A DNA stretch of 64,000 nt. Source: CAMFLJ01 sp963702555 (GTDB lineage Bacteria; Actinomycetota; Acidimicrobiia; Acidimicrobiales; Acidimicrobilacustridaceae). Location of the stretch: the NCBI GenBank assembly GCA_963702555.1, contig CAVPCW010000011.1, forward strand, positions 558,001 to 622,000, in the 5' to 3' direction. The position numbers and the translations under genes were made by a program. The number at the start of each line of letters is the position of its first letter. Position 1 is the first letter of the stretch. The notes under the pieces were generated by a model. That model made no database searches, was not told where the DNA came from, and saw only the letters and a program-made list of their open reading frames with translations. Of the stretch, positions 1 through 9,890 are shown one piece after another.

Positions 1-1
1 G

Positions 2-445
2 CTCACCCTGGTGCCGTCCGAGGAGCGGGCGTCCTTCACCGCCGCCGTCCGCCTCGACCCCACCTACGCGGTGGTGCTGGTGGCCGCCGACCTGCCGATG
101 CCCCAGCTGGGGCTCGAGCTGCGCGGCCCCGGCATCTGGGCCGATCACAACATCGAGGAGCCCCTCGAGCGGTGGTCACTCGGGCTGGAGGCGTTCGGGG
201 TCGGCATCGAGGTCACCCCGGCCGACGACCTCGAGGTGCTGCTGGCCACGAGCGGCTCCCCTGACCTGCGGGGCGACCGCGCGCCTCTCGGCTGGGACCT
301 CGAGTGGACGACGCTGTCACCCCCGGACACCGCTGGCGAAGCGTCACGCGGCTACCGGATCGACTGCCGGGCCGAAGGCGAGATCCTCACCGGCGACGGA
401 AGCCGGGAGGTCGACGAGCCGGGAGCGCGCACGCACCGCTGGTGA
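2..445 (+). CDS. Hypothetical protein, 5' end outside the window
   Basis: The reading frame is open from the first bases of the window, so the true start is probably upstream; an internal GTG at 11 is only a fallback. The visible 148 or so residues are rich in Trp, Asp and Glu and end with an acidic stretch followed by ARTHRW. The pattern of a GEI/GEV strand, a short loop and an arginine- and histidine-containing end recalls the last part of CrtC-like/DUF7064-type lipocalin-fold proteins, but this is a weak resemblance. No signal peptide or membrane segment is visible in the part present. Function is not assigned. Confidence 0.5.
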   Translation, partial: LTLVPSEERASFTAAVRLDPTYAVVLVAADLPMPQLGLELRGPGIWADHNIEEPLERWSLGLEAFGVGIEVTPADDLEVLLATSGSPDLRGDRAPLGWDLEWTTLSPPDTAGEASRGYRIDCRAEGEILTGDGSREVDEPGARTHRW

Positions 446-483
446 GCCGGAGCGAGCGCCACTGAACCGGGTGGGGGCGCCAC

Positions 484-489
484 TAACCT
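484..489 (+). promoter_or_regulatory. -10 box of a leaderless promoter for the DedA gene
   Basis: TAACCT lies 7 bases before the ATG at 497. With the usual 6-8 base distance from -10 box to transcription start, the mRNA would begin at or next to the start codon. No ribosome binding site is seen. Confidence 0.45.
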
Positions 490-496
490 CGGCCGG

Positions 497-1204
497 ATGC
501 ATTCGCAGCTGTTCGCCGCCATCTTCGCTGTCGGGATCGACCCGGAGAAGCTCCTCCAGTCCGTCGGCCTCATCGGCCTCTTCCTGGTGATCTTCGCCGA
601 GTCCGGCATCATGATCGGCTTCTTCCTCCCGGGCGACTCGCTGCTCTTCACCGCCGGGCTCCTCACCACCGGCGTGGTGCTCAAGGAGGGCAACGACCCC
701 TTCGTGTTCGCCGGTGGCCACGTGTGGCTGGTGGCGCTCGGCTGTGCCATCGCCGCGGTGGCCGGCGACCAGGTCGGCTACGTGTTCGGCCAGAAGGTCG
801 GCCCGTCGCTGTTCAGGCGCCCCGAGTCCCGGCTGTTCAAGCCCGAGTACGTCATGAAGGCCGAGCTCTTCTTCGAGAAGCACGGCGCCAAGGCGATCAT
901 CCTCGCCCGCTTCGTGCCCGTGGTGCGCACCTTCACGCCGATCGTGGCCGGCACCTCCAACATGCACTACCGCACGTTCGTGAAGTACAACGTGATCGGC
1001 GGCGTGGTGTGGGCCGTCGGCTTCGTGATGATGGGCTACTGGCTCGGTTCGGCGTTCCCCTCGATCGGCAAGAACATCGAGCTGGTCGTCGTCATCATCG
1101 TGGTGTTCTCGCTCATCCCGATCGGCATCGAGGTGTGGCGCCACCGCCGCAAGGCCAAGCTCGATGCCGCCCTCGCCGAGTACAACGAGGAGCACCCGGG
1201 CTGA
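497..1204 (+). CDS. DedA family membrane protein (VTT domain)
   Basis: A 235-residue integral membrane protein of the DedA/SNARE-associated (VTT) family, whose members act in membrane homeostasis and are linked to lipid carrier flipping. The family signatures are all present: a glycine- and proline-rich FFLPGD early re-entrant loop near residue 47, a GDQVGY motif near residue 95, and ARFVPVVRTFTPIVAG near residue 135 with the conserved arginines. Hydrophobic spans flank these loops and the C-terminus is basic and charged (WRHRRKAK). The ATG at 497 is supported by the -10 box 7 bases upstream. It stands alone and converges on the lipoprotein gene. The specific substrate cannot be told from sequence. 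Confidence 0.9.
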   Translation: MHSQLFAAIFAVGIDPEKLLQSVGLIGLFLVIFAESGIMIGFFLPGDSLLFTAGLLTTGVVLKEGNDPFVFAGGHVWLVALGCAIAAVAGDQVGYVFGQKVGPSLFRRPESRLFKPEYVMKAELFFEKHGAKAIILARFVPVVRTFTPIVAGTSNMHYRTFVKYNVIGGVVWAVGFVMMGYWLGSAFPSIGKNIELVVVIIVVFSLIPIGIEVWRHRRKAKLDAALAEYNEEHPG

Positions 1205-1433
1205 TCGCCGGGGCCGGCGGACGGCCCTGCTCAGCTCCGGTCGGTCGACGACCTCGGTGACGACGCGTCGCCGAGGGCCTCGGCCACCCGTCGCAGGACC
1301 CGGGGGTCGGCGCCGGGCTGGGCCGACTCGGCCGGGGTGGTGTCGGCGTGACGGCGCTGGGGCAGCGCGGCCGGCTCGGGTCGCTCGGGCATCGCACCAT
1401 GGTGCCCGACGGTCCGGCGGCGCGCGCTGATGA

Positions 1434-1466
1434 GGAGGCGGGGCCACCTCATCGTGACCCGCCTCC
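1434..1466. terminator. Possible hairpin terminator in the 1205-1544 gap between convergent genes
   Basis: GGAGGCGGG at 1434-1442 pairs with CCCGCCTCC at 1458-1466 across a 15-base loop. It sits in the 340-base space where the DedA gene and the lipoprotein gene converge, and no other gene is credible there. There is no U-tract. Apart from this hairpin I see nothing in 1205-1544. Confidence 0.3.
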
Positions 1467-1544
1467 CCGACGCGCGCCGCCCGGGGCTCGGCCTCGGCCG
1501 ATGCCCCGGGCGGGTCGTCGTTCCTGGTCCGACCCCGACGGGGA

Positions 1545-2315
1545 TCAGACGAAGCCGAAGAAGCAGCCGCGGTCCTCACCGAGGTTCTCGATGGCCCCGG
1601 AGGCGTCGGCGGTGTCGAGCCCGCCTTCGAGGTCGCCGTTGGAGATCTGGGCATCGCTGAGTGCGATCAACGCCTCCATCTGGCCGGCGTAGACCTCGCA
1701 CTCCTGGTCGGTCGCTCCGCCCTGGCCGGTGGCCCCGCCGACCACCTTGGCCGTGGTGCGCACCAGCTGGTCCTCGGGGTCCTGGGCGTTGCGGGGCTGG
1801 AGGGTGACCTGGCGGCTGGTGCGGGTGCCGTCGGCGCCGTGGGCGGTGAGCACGAAGGTGTGCGGCGACGAGCAGTTGAACGGGAGGTCGGCCTCGCCGT
1901 CGGCCGGGTACTCGGCGTACACGCCGGGGCCGTCGATCGAGATCGAGACGCCGGAGGCACCGGTGGTGGTCCAGGCGGCGGTGAAGGTCTGCAGGTTCCC
2001 GTTGTGGCAGTCGATGTCGTCGGGCGTGGTGAAGCTGTCGATGACCGGAGCGTCGGCCGTCGTCGACGAGCCGCTGCCCGTCGGCGTGGGTGCGGCGTCA
2101 CCGGCAGGGGCCACCACGACGGGGCCGTCCTGGAGGGCCTGGGGGGAGGGGGCCGACGCCCGGACGGCGGCGGGAAGCACCGAGCCGCTGGCGTCATCGG
2201 TGGAGGTGGAGCCACAGGCCCCGAGGCCGGCGGTGAGGGCGAGGGCACCGGCGACGGCGGCGACGGCGACGCGGGTGCGGCGGGTGGTGGCGATGGAGGT
2301 GAGGGTGATGGTCAT
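1545..2315 (-). CDS. Secreted lipoprotein of unknown function
   Basis: A 256-residue protein with a clear lipoprotein signal peptide: basic start (TTRRTR), hydrophobic alanine-rich core and lipobox LGAC with Cys34 as the lipidation site. A low-complexity Ser/Thr/Asp/Pro linker follows to about residue 90. The next 90 residues look like a small beta-sandwich (alternating strands, ending HGADGTRTSRQVTL) as in PKD/Ig-like modules, with cysteines in DCHNG and FNCSS. A shorter C-terminal part has a further Cys pair (QECEVYAG and DRGCFFGF). It is a single gene that converges with DedA. The role, perhaps ligand binding at the outer face of the membrane, is unknown. Confidence 0.75.
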   Translation of the reverse strand: MTITLTSIATTRRTRVAVAAVAGALALTAGLGACGSTSTDDASGSVLPAAVRASAPSPQALQDGPVVVAPAGDAAPTPTGSGSSTTADAPVIDSFTTPDDIDCHNGNLQTFTAAWTTTGASGVSISIDGPGVYAEYPADGEADLPFNCSSPHTFVLTAHGADGTRTSRQVTLQPRNAQDPEDQLVRTTAKVVGGATGQGGATDQECEVYAGQMEALIALSDAQISNGDLEGGLDTADASGAIENLGEDRGCFFGFV

Positions 2316-2434
2316 GATGGGCTCCCGGTGTGAGGCGCCGCCGGTCCGTCCGGCAGCATCGGGATCCCTGACGGACGGGTCGGACCGCGCTTACACCCCG
2401 TCGCCGGATTTCTTCTGCGGGCGCTCGAGCCGGG

Positions 2435-3721
2435 TCAGCCGGTGCGGCGTCGGTAGGTCACGACGCACGGGTCCGCGGCCCGGGCCACCCCGCCGATCTG
2501 CACCGGCAGCGGCACGACCTCGCGGAAGCGGGGCTCGATCTCGTAGCCGGCGAAGAAGCGCGCGGCCGAGGCGCACATGGCGGCCAGCGAGAACGGCTGG
2601 GCCGGGCAGGTGTGGGCGCCGTGGCCGAACGTCGTGACCATCTCCCGAGCGGGGAGCTCGGCCTCGTCCTTCAGGCGGCGGCGGGCCCAGCGGTCGGGGT
2701 CGTAGGCATCGAGGCCGGGCGCGGCGGTGGTGTTGGTGAGCGGCAGCAGCGTGGCGATCTGGGCGCCGGCGGGCACGGCGTAGGTGTGGTGCTCGTCGGT
2801 GACGCTCGTGGGGGCCAGGACCGCCCGCAGCATGATGGAGCGCTGTCCGAGCCGGGTCGACTCCAGGGCACACCGCTCGAGCAGCCCGGGCTCGTCGGCC
2901 CGCACCCGGGCCAGCACGTCGGGGTGGGTGGCGAGCTGGGCGAGCATCCACCCGGCGGCGGCGAACAGGTTGGACATCGAGCCGATGTGCACGAGGATGA
3001 CGTCGCGGGCGATGCCGATCGAGCGCTCGGGCTCGGCCACGTCGGCCCAGCGGGCCACGATGCGGGCGAACAGGTCGTCCTGCGGGGGAGCGGCGTCCCG
3101 GGCCTCGATCGACTCGATCAGCAGGCGCTCGACCGCCGCCATGGCCTCCCGCTCGGCCTGCTTGCCACCGGCGGCCACCTCGGCCATCGCCTCGGGGTGC
3201 ACGAAGGCGGCCGAGCCGTCGAGCACGTCGAACGACTCGACGAGGGCATCGAAGCGGGGGCCGACGGCCGGCACCTCGCCCGCCCAGCACGCCAGGCCCA
3301 TGCGGTGGCCGAGCCGGCGGGTGAAGGCGAACAGATCGACGTCGCCGGACTCGCCCAGCTCCTCGAACGCCACGGTGATCGCCGCGTCGAGCTGGGCCAG
3401 GTAGGCGGCCACGTCCTCGCGGCCGAAGAGGTCGGCGATGTTCGTGCGCCGGTCGAAGAACAGCTCGTCGGGCAGCTTGCGGGTGAGCATCATCCAGTCG
3501 GCGACGCCCTTGCTGGCCTCCGCCTCGGGCAGGGCGTAGAAGCTCCGCAGCCCCTCGGGGGAGAGCAGGAACAGCGTCGGGTACCTCGGCCCCTCCACCA
3601 CGAAGGTGTCGCCGACGCGCTCACGGGCGCCGGCCAGCGCGGCCACCGGGTCGGCGATCTCCTCGTCCCATGGCAGCGCGACGTCGGCGACCGGCGGGGC
3701 CGGTGTGATCTCCCCCTTCAC
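2435..3721 (-). CDS. Cytochrome P450 with an atypical I-helix
   Basis: A 428-residue haem-thiolate protein. The haem ligand loop is FGHGAHTC near residue 370 and the K-helix ExxR is ESTR near residue 290. The I-helix normally carries (A/G)GxD/ET(T/S), whose acid and Thr activate oxygen; here the region reads HIGSMSNLFAAAGW, with no Asp/Glu-Thr pair. This recalls the CYP7/CYP8-type clans, some of which isomerise peroxides instead of hydroxylating. The GTG start at 3721 is chosen because TACGGT ends 7 bases upstream and the next residues match a P450 N-terminus; longer upstream extensions look like non-coding frame. No redox partner gene is adjacent. Substrate unknown. Confidence 0.88.
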   Translation of the reverse strand: MKGEITPAPPVADVALPWDEEIADPVAALAGARERVGDTFVVEGPRYPTLFLLSPEGLRSFYALPEAEASKGVADWMMLTRKLPDELFFDRRTNIADLFGREDVAAYLAQLDAAITVAFEELGESGDVDLFAFTRRLGHRMGLACWAGEVPAVGPRFDALVESFDVLDGSAAFVHPEAMAEVAAGGKQAEREAMAAVERLLIESIEARDAAPPQDDLFARIVARWADVAEPERSIGIARDVILVHIGSMSNLFAAAGWMLAQLATHPDVLARVRADEPGLLERCALESTRLGQRSIMLRAVLAPTSVTDEHHTYAVPAGAQIATLLPLTNTTAAPGLDAYDPDRWARRRLKDEAELPAREMVTTFGHGAHTCPAQPFSLAAMCASAARFFAGYEIEPRFREVVPLPVQIGGVARAADPCVVTYRRRTG

Positions 3722-3728
3722 GGGTCGG

Positions 3729-3734
3729 ACCGTA
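3729..3734 (-). promoter_or_regulatory. -10 box of a leaderless promoter for the P450 gene
   Basis: On the minus strand TACGGT lies 7 bases before the GTG start at 3721, the same arrangement as at several other genes here. It decides the start codon. Confidence 0.45.
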
Positions 3735-3849
3735 GCGCCGACCACGCGAGGGCACGGCCGAGAACGACGACCGGCACCGCCTACCCCCATCAGGAGGTGG
3801 TTCGGTGCCGGGCGAGGGTGTCCTCGGCGGGTGGGCCGCCGGAGGAGGT

Positions 3850-4611
3850 CTAGGACTGACCGAGCAGCTTGCGGTTCTTGAACTTCGACTTGAGGTAGTC
3901 GCGGTTCATGAGAGCGATGAAGTCGATCGGGATCTCCTTCGGGCACGCTTCCTGGCACTCGCCGTAGTTCGTGCAGGACCCGAAGAACATCTCCATGGTC
4001 TCGACCATGTCCTCGGTGCGCTTCCAGCGCTCGGCCTGGCCCTGGGGCAGCAGGTTGAGGTGGGCGAGCTTGGCCGAGGTGAACAGCTGGCCGGCACCGT
4101 TGGGGCACGCTGCCACGCAGGCGCCGCAGCCGATGCAGGCCGCCGCGTCCATGGCGGTGTCGGCGGCCGGCTTCGGGATCGGGATCTCGTTGGCGTCCCG
4201 CGGCGCACCGGTGTCGGCGGTGATGTAGCCACCGGCCTCGATGATGGCGTCGAGCGCCGAGCGGTCGACCATGAGGTCCTTCTGGACCGGGAAGGCGGCC
4301 GCCCGCCAGGGCTCGATGGTGACGGTCTCGCCGTCCTTGAACTTCCGCATGTGCAACTGGCAGGTGGCGGTGCCCAGCTGGGGGCCGTGCGCCTGGCCGT
4401 TGATCATGAGGCCGCAGGTGCCGCAGATGCCTTCACGGCAGTCGCTGTCGAAGGTGATCGGCTCGCGGCCGGCCTCGATCAGCGCCTCGTTGACGTTGTC
4501 GAGCATCTCGAGGAAGGACATCTCGTCCTTCACGTCGCTGGCCTGGTAGGTCTCGAAGCGTCCCGGATCGTTCGGGCCGTCCTGACGCCAGACCTTGAGG
4601 GTGAGGTTCAC
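3850..4611 (-). CDS. sdhB: Succinate dehydrogenase/fumarate reductase iron-sulfur subunit
   Basis: A 253-residue iron-sulfur subunit that passes electrons from SdhA to the membrane quinone site. The plant-type 2Fe-2S loop is CREGICGTCG near residue 60 with a further Cys in the TATCQL segment. The ferredoxin-like half carries CIGCGACVAACP (about residue 150) and CTNYGECQEACPKEIP (about residue 210) for the 4Fe-4S and 3Fe-4S clusters. The GTG start at 4611 gives the usual N-terminus (VNLTLKVWRQ). It is the last gene of the sdhC-sdhA-sdhB operon, 22 bases after sdhA. The subunit set resembles the B-type quinone reductases. Confidence 0.95.
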   Translation of the reverse strand: MNLTLKVWRQDGPNDPGRFETYQASDVKDEMSFLEMLDNVNEALIEAGREPITFDSDCREGICGTCGLMINGQAHGPQLGTATCQLHMRKFKDGETVTIEPWRAAAFPVQKDLMVDRSALDAIIEAGGYITADTGAPRDANEIPIPKPAADTAMDAAACIGCGACVAACPNGAGQLFTSAKLAHLNLLPQGQAERWKRTEDMVETMEMFFGSCTNYGECQEACPKEIPIDFIALMNRDYLKSKFKNRKLLGQS

Positions 4612-4633
4612 GTGGTCTCCAGTGGGCCAGGGT

Positions 4634-6559
<1,926 letters not shown>

Positions 6560-6569
6560 CAGGCGCCTC

Positions 6570-7355
6570 TCAGCTCGACACGCCGACGACGCCGGCGAGG
6601 ACCATGATCGGGAAGGTGATGTTGATGCCCGCCACCAGGACGGCGAACCCGGCGGCGAAGCCGCGGCGGATCGGGTTGTGGCGGGGGTTGAACCGGGGGC
6701 TCATCGAGCCGACGGTCTGAAACAGGCTCCAACCGCCGTGGTAGAGGTGGAAGCCGAGGGCGAGGTTGCCGAGGATGTAGATGCCGGCGACGAGCGGGCG
6801 CCCGAGGCTGTAGGCCAGGTTCTCGTACGCCTCGCCCCGGACGAACTCGGGGTTGACGGCGTTGAGGCCCCAGGTCAGGTCGGCCAGGTGGAACAGCAGG
6901 AACAGGCCGACGATGATGCCGGTCCAGCGCATCGTCCGGGCGGCGAAGCTGACGGCCACGTAGTCGCGGGGCGACTTGTACTTGACCGGGCGGGCCTTGG
7001 CGTTGATCCGGGTGAGCCCGTAGGCGCAGTGGATGTGGAGGGCGAACGCCACGATCAGCCCGATGCGCAGCAGCCACAGGGCCACGGTGCGGGGGAGGAT
7101 CGGCACGAGCAGCTCGCGGAGGAACTCCGCGTAGTGGTTGAACTCCTCCGGGCCGAGGTACATCTTGAGGTTGCCGACCATGTGGAAGAACACGAACCCC
7201 ATCAGCGCGACGCCGGTGAGGGCCATGACCCACTTCTTGCCGACCGACGACTTGTAGAGGTCGACGATGGCGAACGGACTCCGCGAATGTGCCTTCTTGA
7301 TCGGCCGCGACGAGATGTCCGGCGTGAGGGCAGGCGGTTCCTTGGTTGCTGTCAC
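6570..7355 (-). CDS. sdhC: Succinate dehydrogenase cytochrome b subunit (five-helix type)
   Basis: A 261-residue membrane anchor with about five hydrophobic helices, the b558 family size. Histidines in four helices (FFHMVGNL, HIHCAYGL, LFHLADLTW, GFHLYHGGW) are placed as in di-haem B-type succinate:quinone reductases. The N-terminus is charged and cytoplasmic-looking. It is the first gene of the operon, followed by sdhA after 10 bases. In this enzyme class the two haems carry electrons across the membrane, and in Gram-positive bacteria with menaquinone the reaction often needs the proton gradient; whether that holds here is inference. Confidence 0.92.
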   Translation of the reverse strand: MTATKEPPALTPDISSRPIKKAHSRSPFAIVDLYKSSVGKKWVMALTGVALMGFVFFHMVGNLKMYLGPEEFNHYAEFLRELLVPILPRTVALWLLRIGLIVAFALHIHCAYGLTRINAKARPVKYKSPRDYVAVSFAARTMRWTGIIVGLFLLFHLADLTWGLNAVNPEFVRGEAYENLAYSLGRPLVAGIYILGNLALGFHLYHGGWSLFQTVGSMSPRFNPRHNPIRRGFAAGFAVLVAGINITFPIMVLAGVVGVSS

Positions 7356-7503
7356 GAGCGAACCTTTCCTACGTGATCCCGATGTGCCTGGGTGACGAAT
7401 TCTTGGGACCGCTCGGCGCGAAGATCAGGGGTCGCCTGCGGGCGTGCTCACGCTACTCACGGTTGTGACGGACTGGCGAACCCTGAGGGTTCCGTGTCGC
7501 GTG

Positions 7504-9783
7504 TCAGATGCCATACGGGCTGCGGGCCCGTCGCCGGTCGAGCACCTCGCCGTCGCGTGACAGCTCCACGGTGACCACCACGGCCGGCCCGACGGGCGGC
7601 GCGTCGGGTGGCGGCTCGGGCACGGTCAGCCCGACGGCACCCACCCGCTCGACCGTGTCGGCCCCCACCGCGCCGGCCCACCCGACTCGGTGGAACGGCT
7701 CGTCCTCGCGTCCCTCCCAGGCCGCGGTCACGACCGTGCGCAGCTCTTCCACCGGCACCCGCAGGTCGTTCACCACGTGGAGCTCGAGGCTCAGCCGGTC
7801 GTGGGCCCGCAGGGTCTCGGGCAGCTCGTCGAGCACGGCGATGGTGGGGGCGCAGGCGGCGACGAAGGCCTCCCACGCCGGCTTCGGGGTGCGCTCGTGG
7901 TCGAGGAGGGCGGCGGTGGCCGCCGGGGCGGGGTCGGCCAGGGCGAAGGCGGCGAACCCGCCGGTGGGCCGGTACTTGAGCCGGCGGAGGGTCTCGACGT
8001 GGCGGCGCACGACCTCGGCCTGGTGGGCCTGTGCTGCGGCGGTCCAGGCGGCCAGGGAGGCGTGCTCGGCGGGCGGGACCTGGCGGCGGAGGGGGCCGAG
8101 CTCGAGGGCGTAGCGGTCGGAGAGGGCCGGCCAGTCGAGGTCGGGCCAGCGCTCGACGGCGTCGCCGTCGAGGTCGAGCAGGGAGCCGTCGCCGGCCGGG
8201 GCCTGGGCGCCGAACTCGGCGACGAAGCGGCCGAGGCGGGGCCACCAGCGCAGCAGGCGGGCCAGGTCCGCGGTGCGGCCCCAGCGCCAGCCCGCCCACA
8301 GGTGGGTGGAGGTGCCCGAGAGCTGAGGCAGGTGGGGCCACACGCCGCTGTGGGCGATCACCGGGCGGCTCCGGTCGGAGGCGGCGAGCACCTCGGCGAC
8401 GGATCGGTCGAGGATCGACCGGTTCCACGAGGGCAGGGCCTGGCCGAGCTTCCAGCGCAGGGCGGCACGGCGCACCGAGCTGGGCTCGCCGTCGCGCCAC
8501 GAGGGGGGGTCGTTGCCCCAGGGCTCGTGGTGTGCGCACCAGACGAGCAGCGACGGGTGGTGGGCCAGCTCGTCGACGGCGTGGCGGGCGAGGTTGCGGG
8601 CCGACGCCTTGGCCTGGCGCTGGAGGGCCCACTGGATCGGGAGGTCCTGCCAGAGCAACACCCCCCGGCGGTCGGCCTCGTCGTAGAGCTCGGAGCGGGC
8701 GATGTGGCCGTGGACGCGGACGAGGTCGAGCCCGGCGTCGGCGGCCAGCGCGATGTCGGCGGCGACCTCGGCCGGGGTGGCCTCGGCGAGCAGCTCGCGG
8801 GTGGGGCCGACGGAGACGCCCTTCAGGAAGAGGCGCTCGCCGTTGACCGTGGCCACGAAGTCGTCGAGGCGAACGTGGCGCAGCCCGGTTCGCCACTGGT
8901 GGCGGTCGCTGATCTCGTCGTCGACGAGCACGTCGAGGCCCACGTCGTAGAGCGGCTGTTCGCCGAGCGCCTTCGGCCACCACAGGTCGGGGTCGGGTAC
9001 GGGCACCGTGAACTCGATGCGGTTCTCGCCGGTGGCGAGCGGGTGGTCGCGCTCGATCACGACGACGGCGCGCTCGAGCTCGGCCTCGACGCGGTGCTCG
9101 TCGGTGTCGGTGGGGCTGGATGGTGGCGGGGCGTCGCCTGTGGCACGGGCGACCCAGGTGCGCAGGGTGACCGACCGTGGCTCGTCGCTGTCGAGCACGA
9201 CCCGGACCGCGAGCGTGGCCCGCTCGGCATCGGCCTGCGGGCAGCGGAGGCGGCAGTGGCGCACCCGCACCGGCCCGGTGGTGTGGAGGCTCACCGGGCG
9301 CCAGATGCCGCCGGGGTTGTGGCCCGACCCGAGCAGGGCCGAGCGGCCGAACGCGCCGGTCAGGTCGCGCACCCGGCCTGAGCCGACGGGGTCGTAGTCG
9401 ACCTCCATCGCGAGGAGGTGCTCGTCGCGCTCGCGCAACAGGTCGGTGACCTCGAACCAGTGCGGCACCGCGTAGCCCGCGGTGTCACCGAGGTACGTGC
9501 CGTCGAGCCACACGTCGGCGCTCGCCATCACGCCCTCGACGACGAGGAACGAGCGCTCGCCGGCGTCCGGGCGGGCCGAGGCGCTGTCGAACCGGGTGCG
9601 GTAGGCGAGCGGGCCGTCGTGGTCGGCGAACGCCGCGGTGGAGCGCCAGTGGCCCGGCACGGGCACGGTCTCCCAGGCGCTGTCGTCGAGCGCGTCCTCG
9701 GGGTAGTCCTGGCGCAGGTCGTCGCCGCCCGTGGGCGCGGCGCGCCAGTCGCCGGAGAGGTCGAGGGTGGTCCGGCGCGCCAT
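7504..9783 (-). CDS. Glycoside hydrolase family 2 protein
   Basis: A 759-residue protein with the GH2 layout: an N-terminal jelly-roll sugar-binding domain (residues 1-170; GDWRAAP, GHNPGGIWRPV), an Ig-like domain, then a TIM barrel from about residue 300. The likely acid/base Glu is in HHEPW near residue 419, and the likely nucleophile Glu in AEFGAQ near residue 521. The usual Asn before the acid/base is His. No signal peptide is seen, so it is probably cytoplasmic and acts on short oligosaccharides such as beta-mannosides, beta-glucuronides or beta-galactosides; the exact sugar cannot be named. A minus-strand TAGCGT box (9792-9797) lies 8 bases before the ATG. Confidence 0.85.
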   Translation of the reverse strand: MARRTTLDLSGDWRAAPTGGDDLRQDYPEDALDDSAWETVPVPGHWRSTAAFADHDGPLAYRTRFDSASARPDAGERSFLVVEGVMASADVWLDGTYLGDTAGYAVPHWFEVTDLLRERDEHLLAMEVDYDPVGSGRVRDLTGAFGRSALLGSGHNPGGIWRPVSLHTTGPVRVRHCRLRCPQADAERATLAVRVVLDSDEPRSVTLRTWVARATGDAPPPSSPTDTDEHRVEAELERAVVVIERDHPLATGENRIEFTVPVPDPDLWWPKALGEQPLYDVGLDVLVDDEISDRHQWRTGLRHVRLDDFVATVNGERLFLKGVSVGPTRELLAEATPAEVAADIALAADAGLDLVRVHGHIARSELYDEADRRGVLLWQDLPIQWALQRQAKASARNLARHAVDELAHHPSLLVWCAHHEPWGNDPPSWRDGEPSSVRRAALRWKLGQALPSWNRSILDRSVAEVLAASDRSRPVIAHSGVWPHLPQLSGTSTHLWAGWRWGRTADLARLLRWWPRLGRFVAEFGAQAPAGDGSLLDLDGDAVERWPDLDWPALSDRYALELGPLRRQVPPAEHASLAAWTAAAQAHQAEVVRRHVETLRRLKYRPTGGFAAFALADPAPAATAALLDHERTPKPAWEAFVAACAPTIAVLDELPETLRAHDRLSLELHVVNDLRVPVEELRTVVTAAWEGREDEPFHRVGWAGAVGADTVERVGAVGLTVPEPPPDAPPVGPAVVVTVELSRDGEVLDRRRARSPYGI

Positions 9784-9890
9784 GGGCCGCCACGCTACCC
9801 ACCCACGCCTGCCCGTCCCGCTGGTGGCGGCGGTAGCTTGAGCGGGTTCGTCGCCCGGTGCCGTTCCGGCCCGGCAGGGGAGGAGCCACG

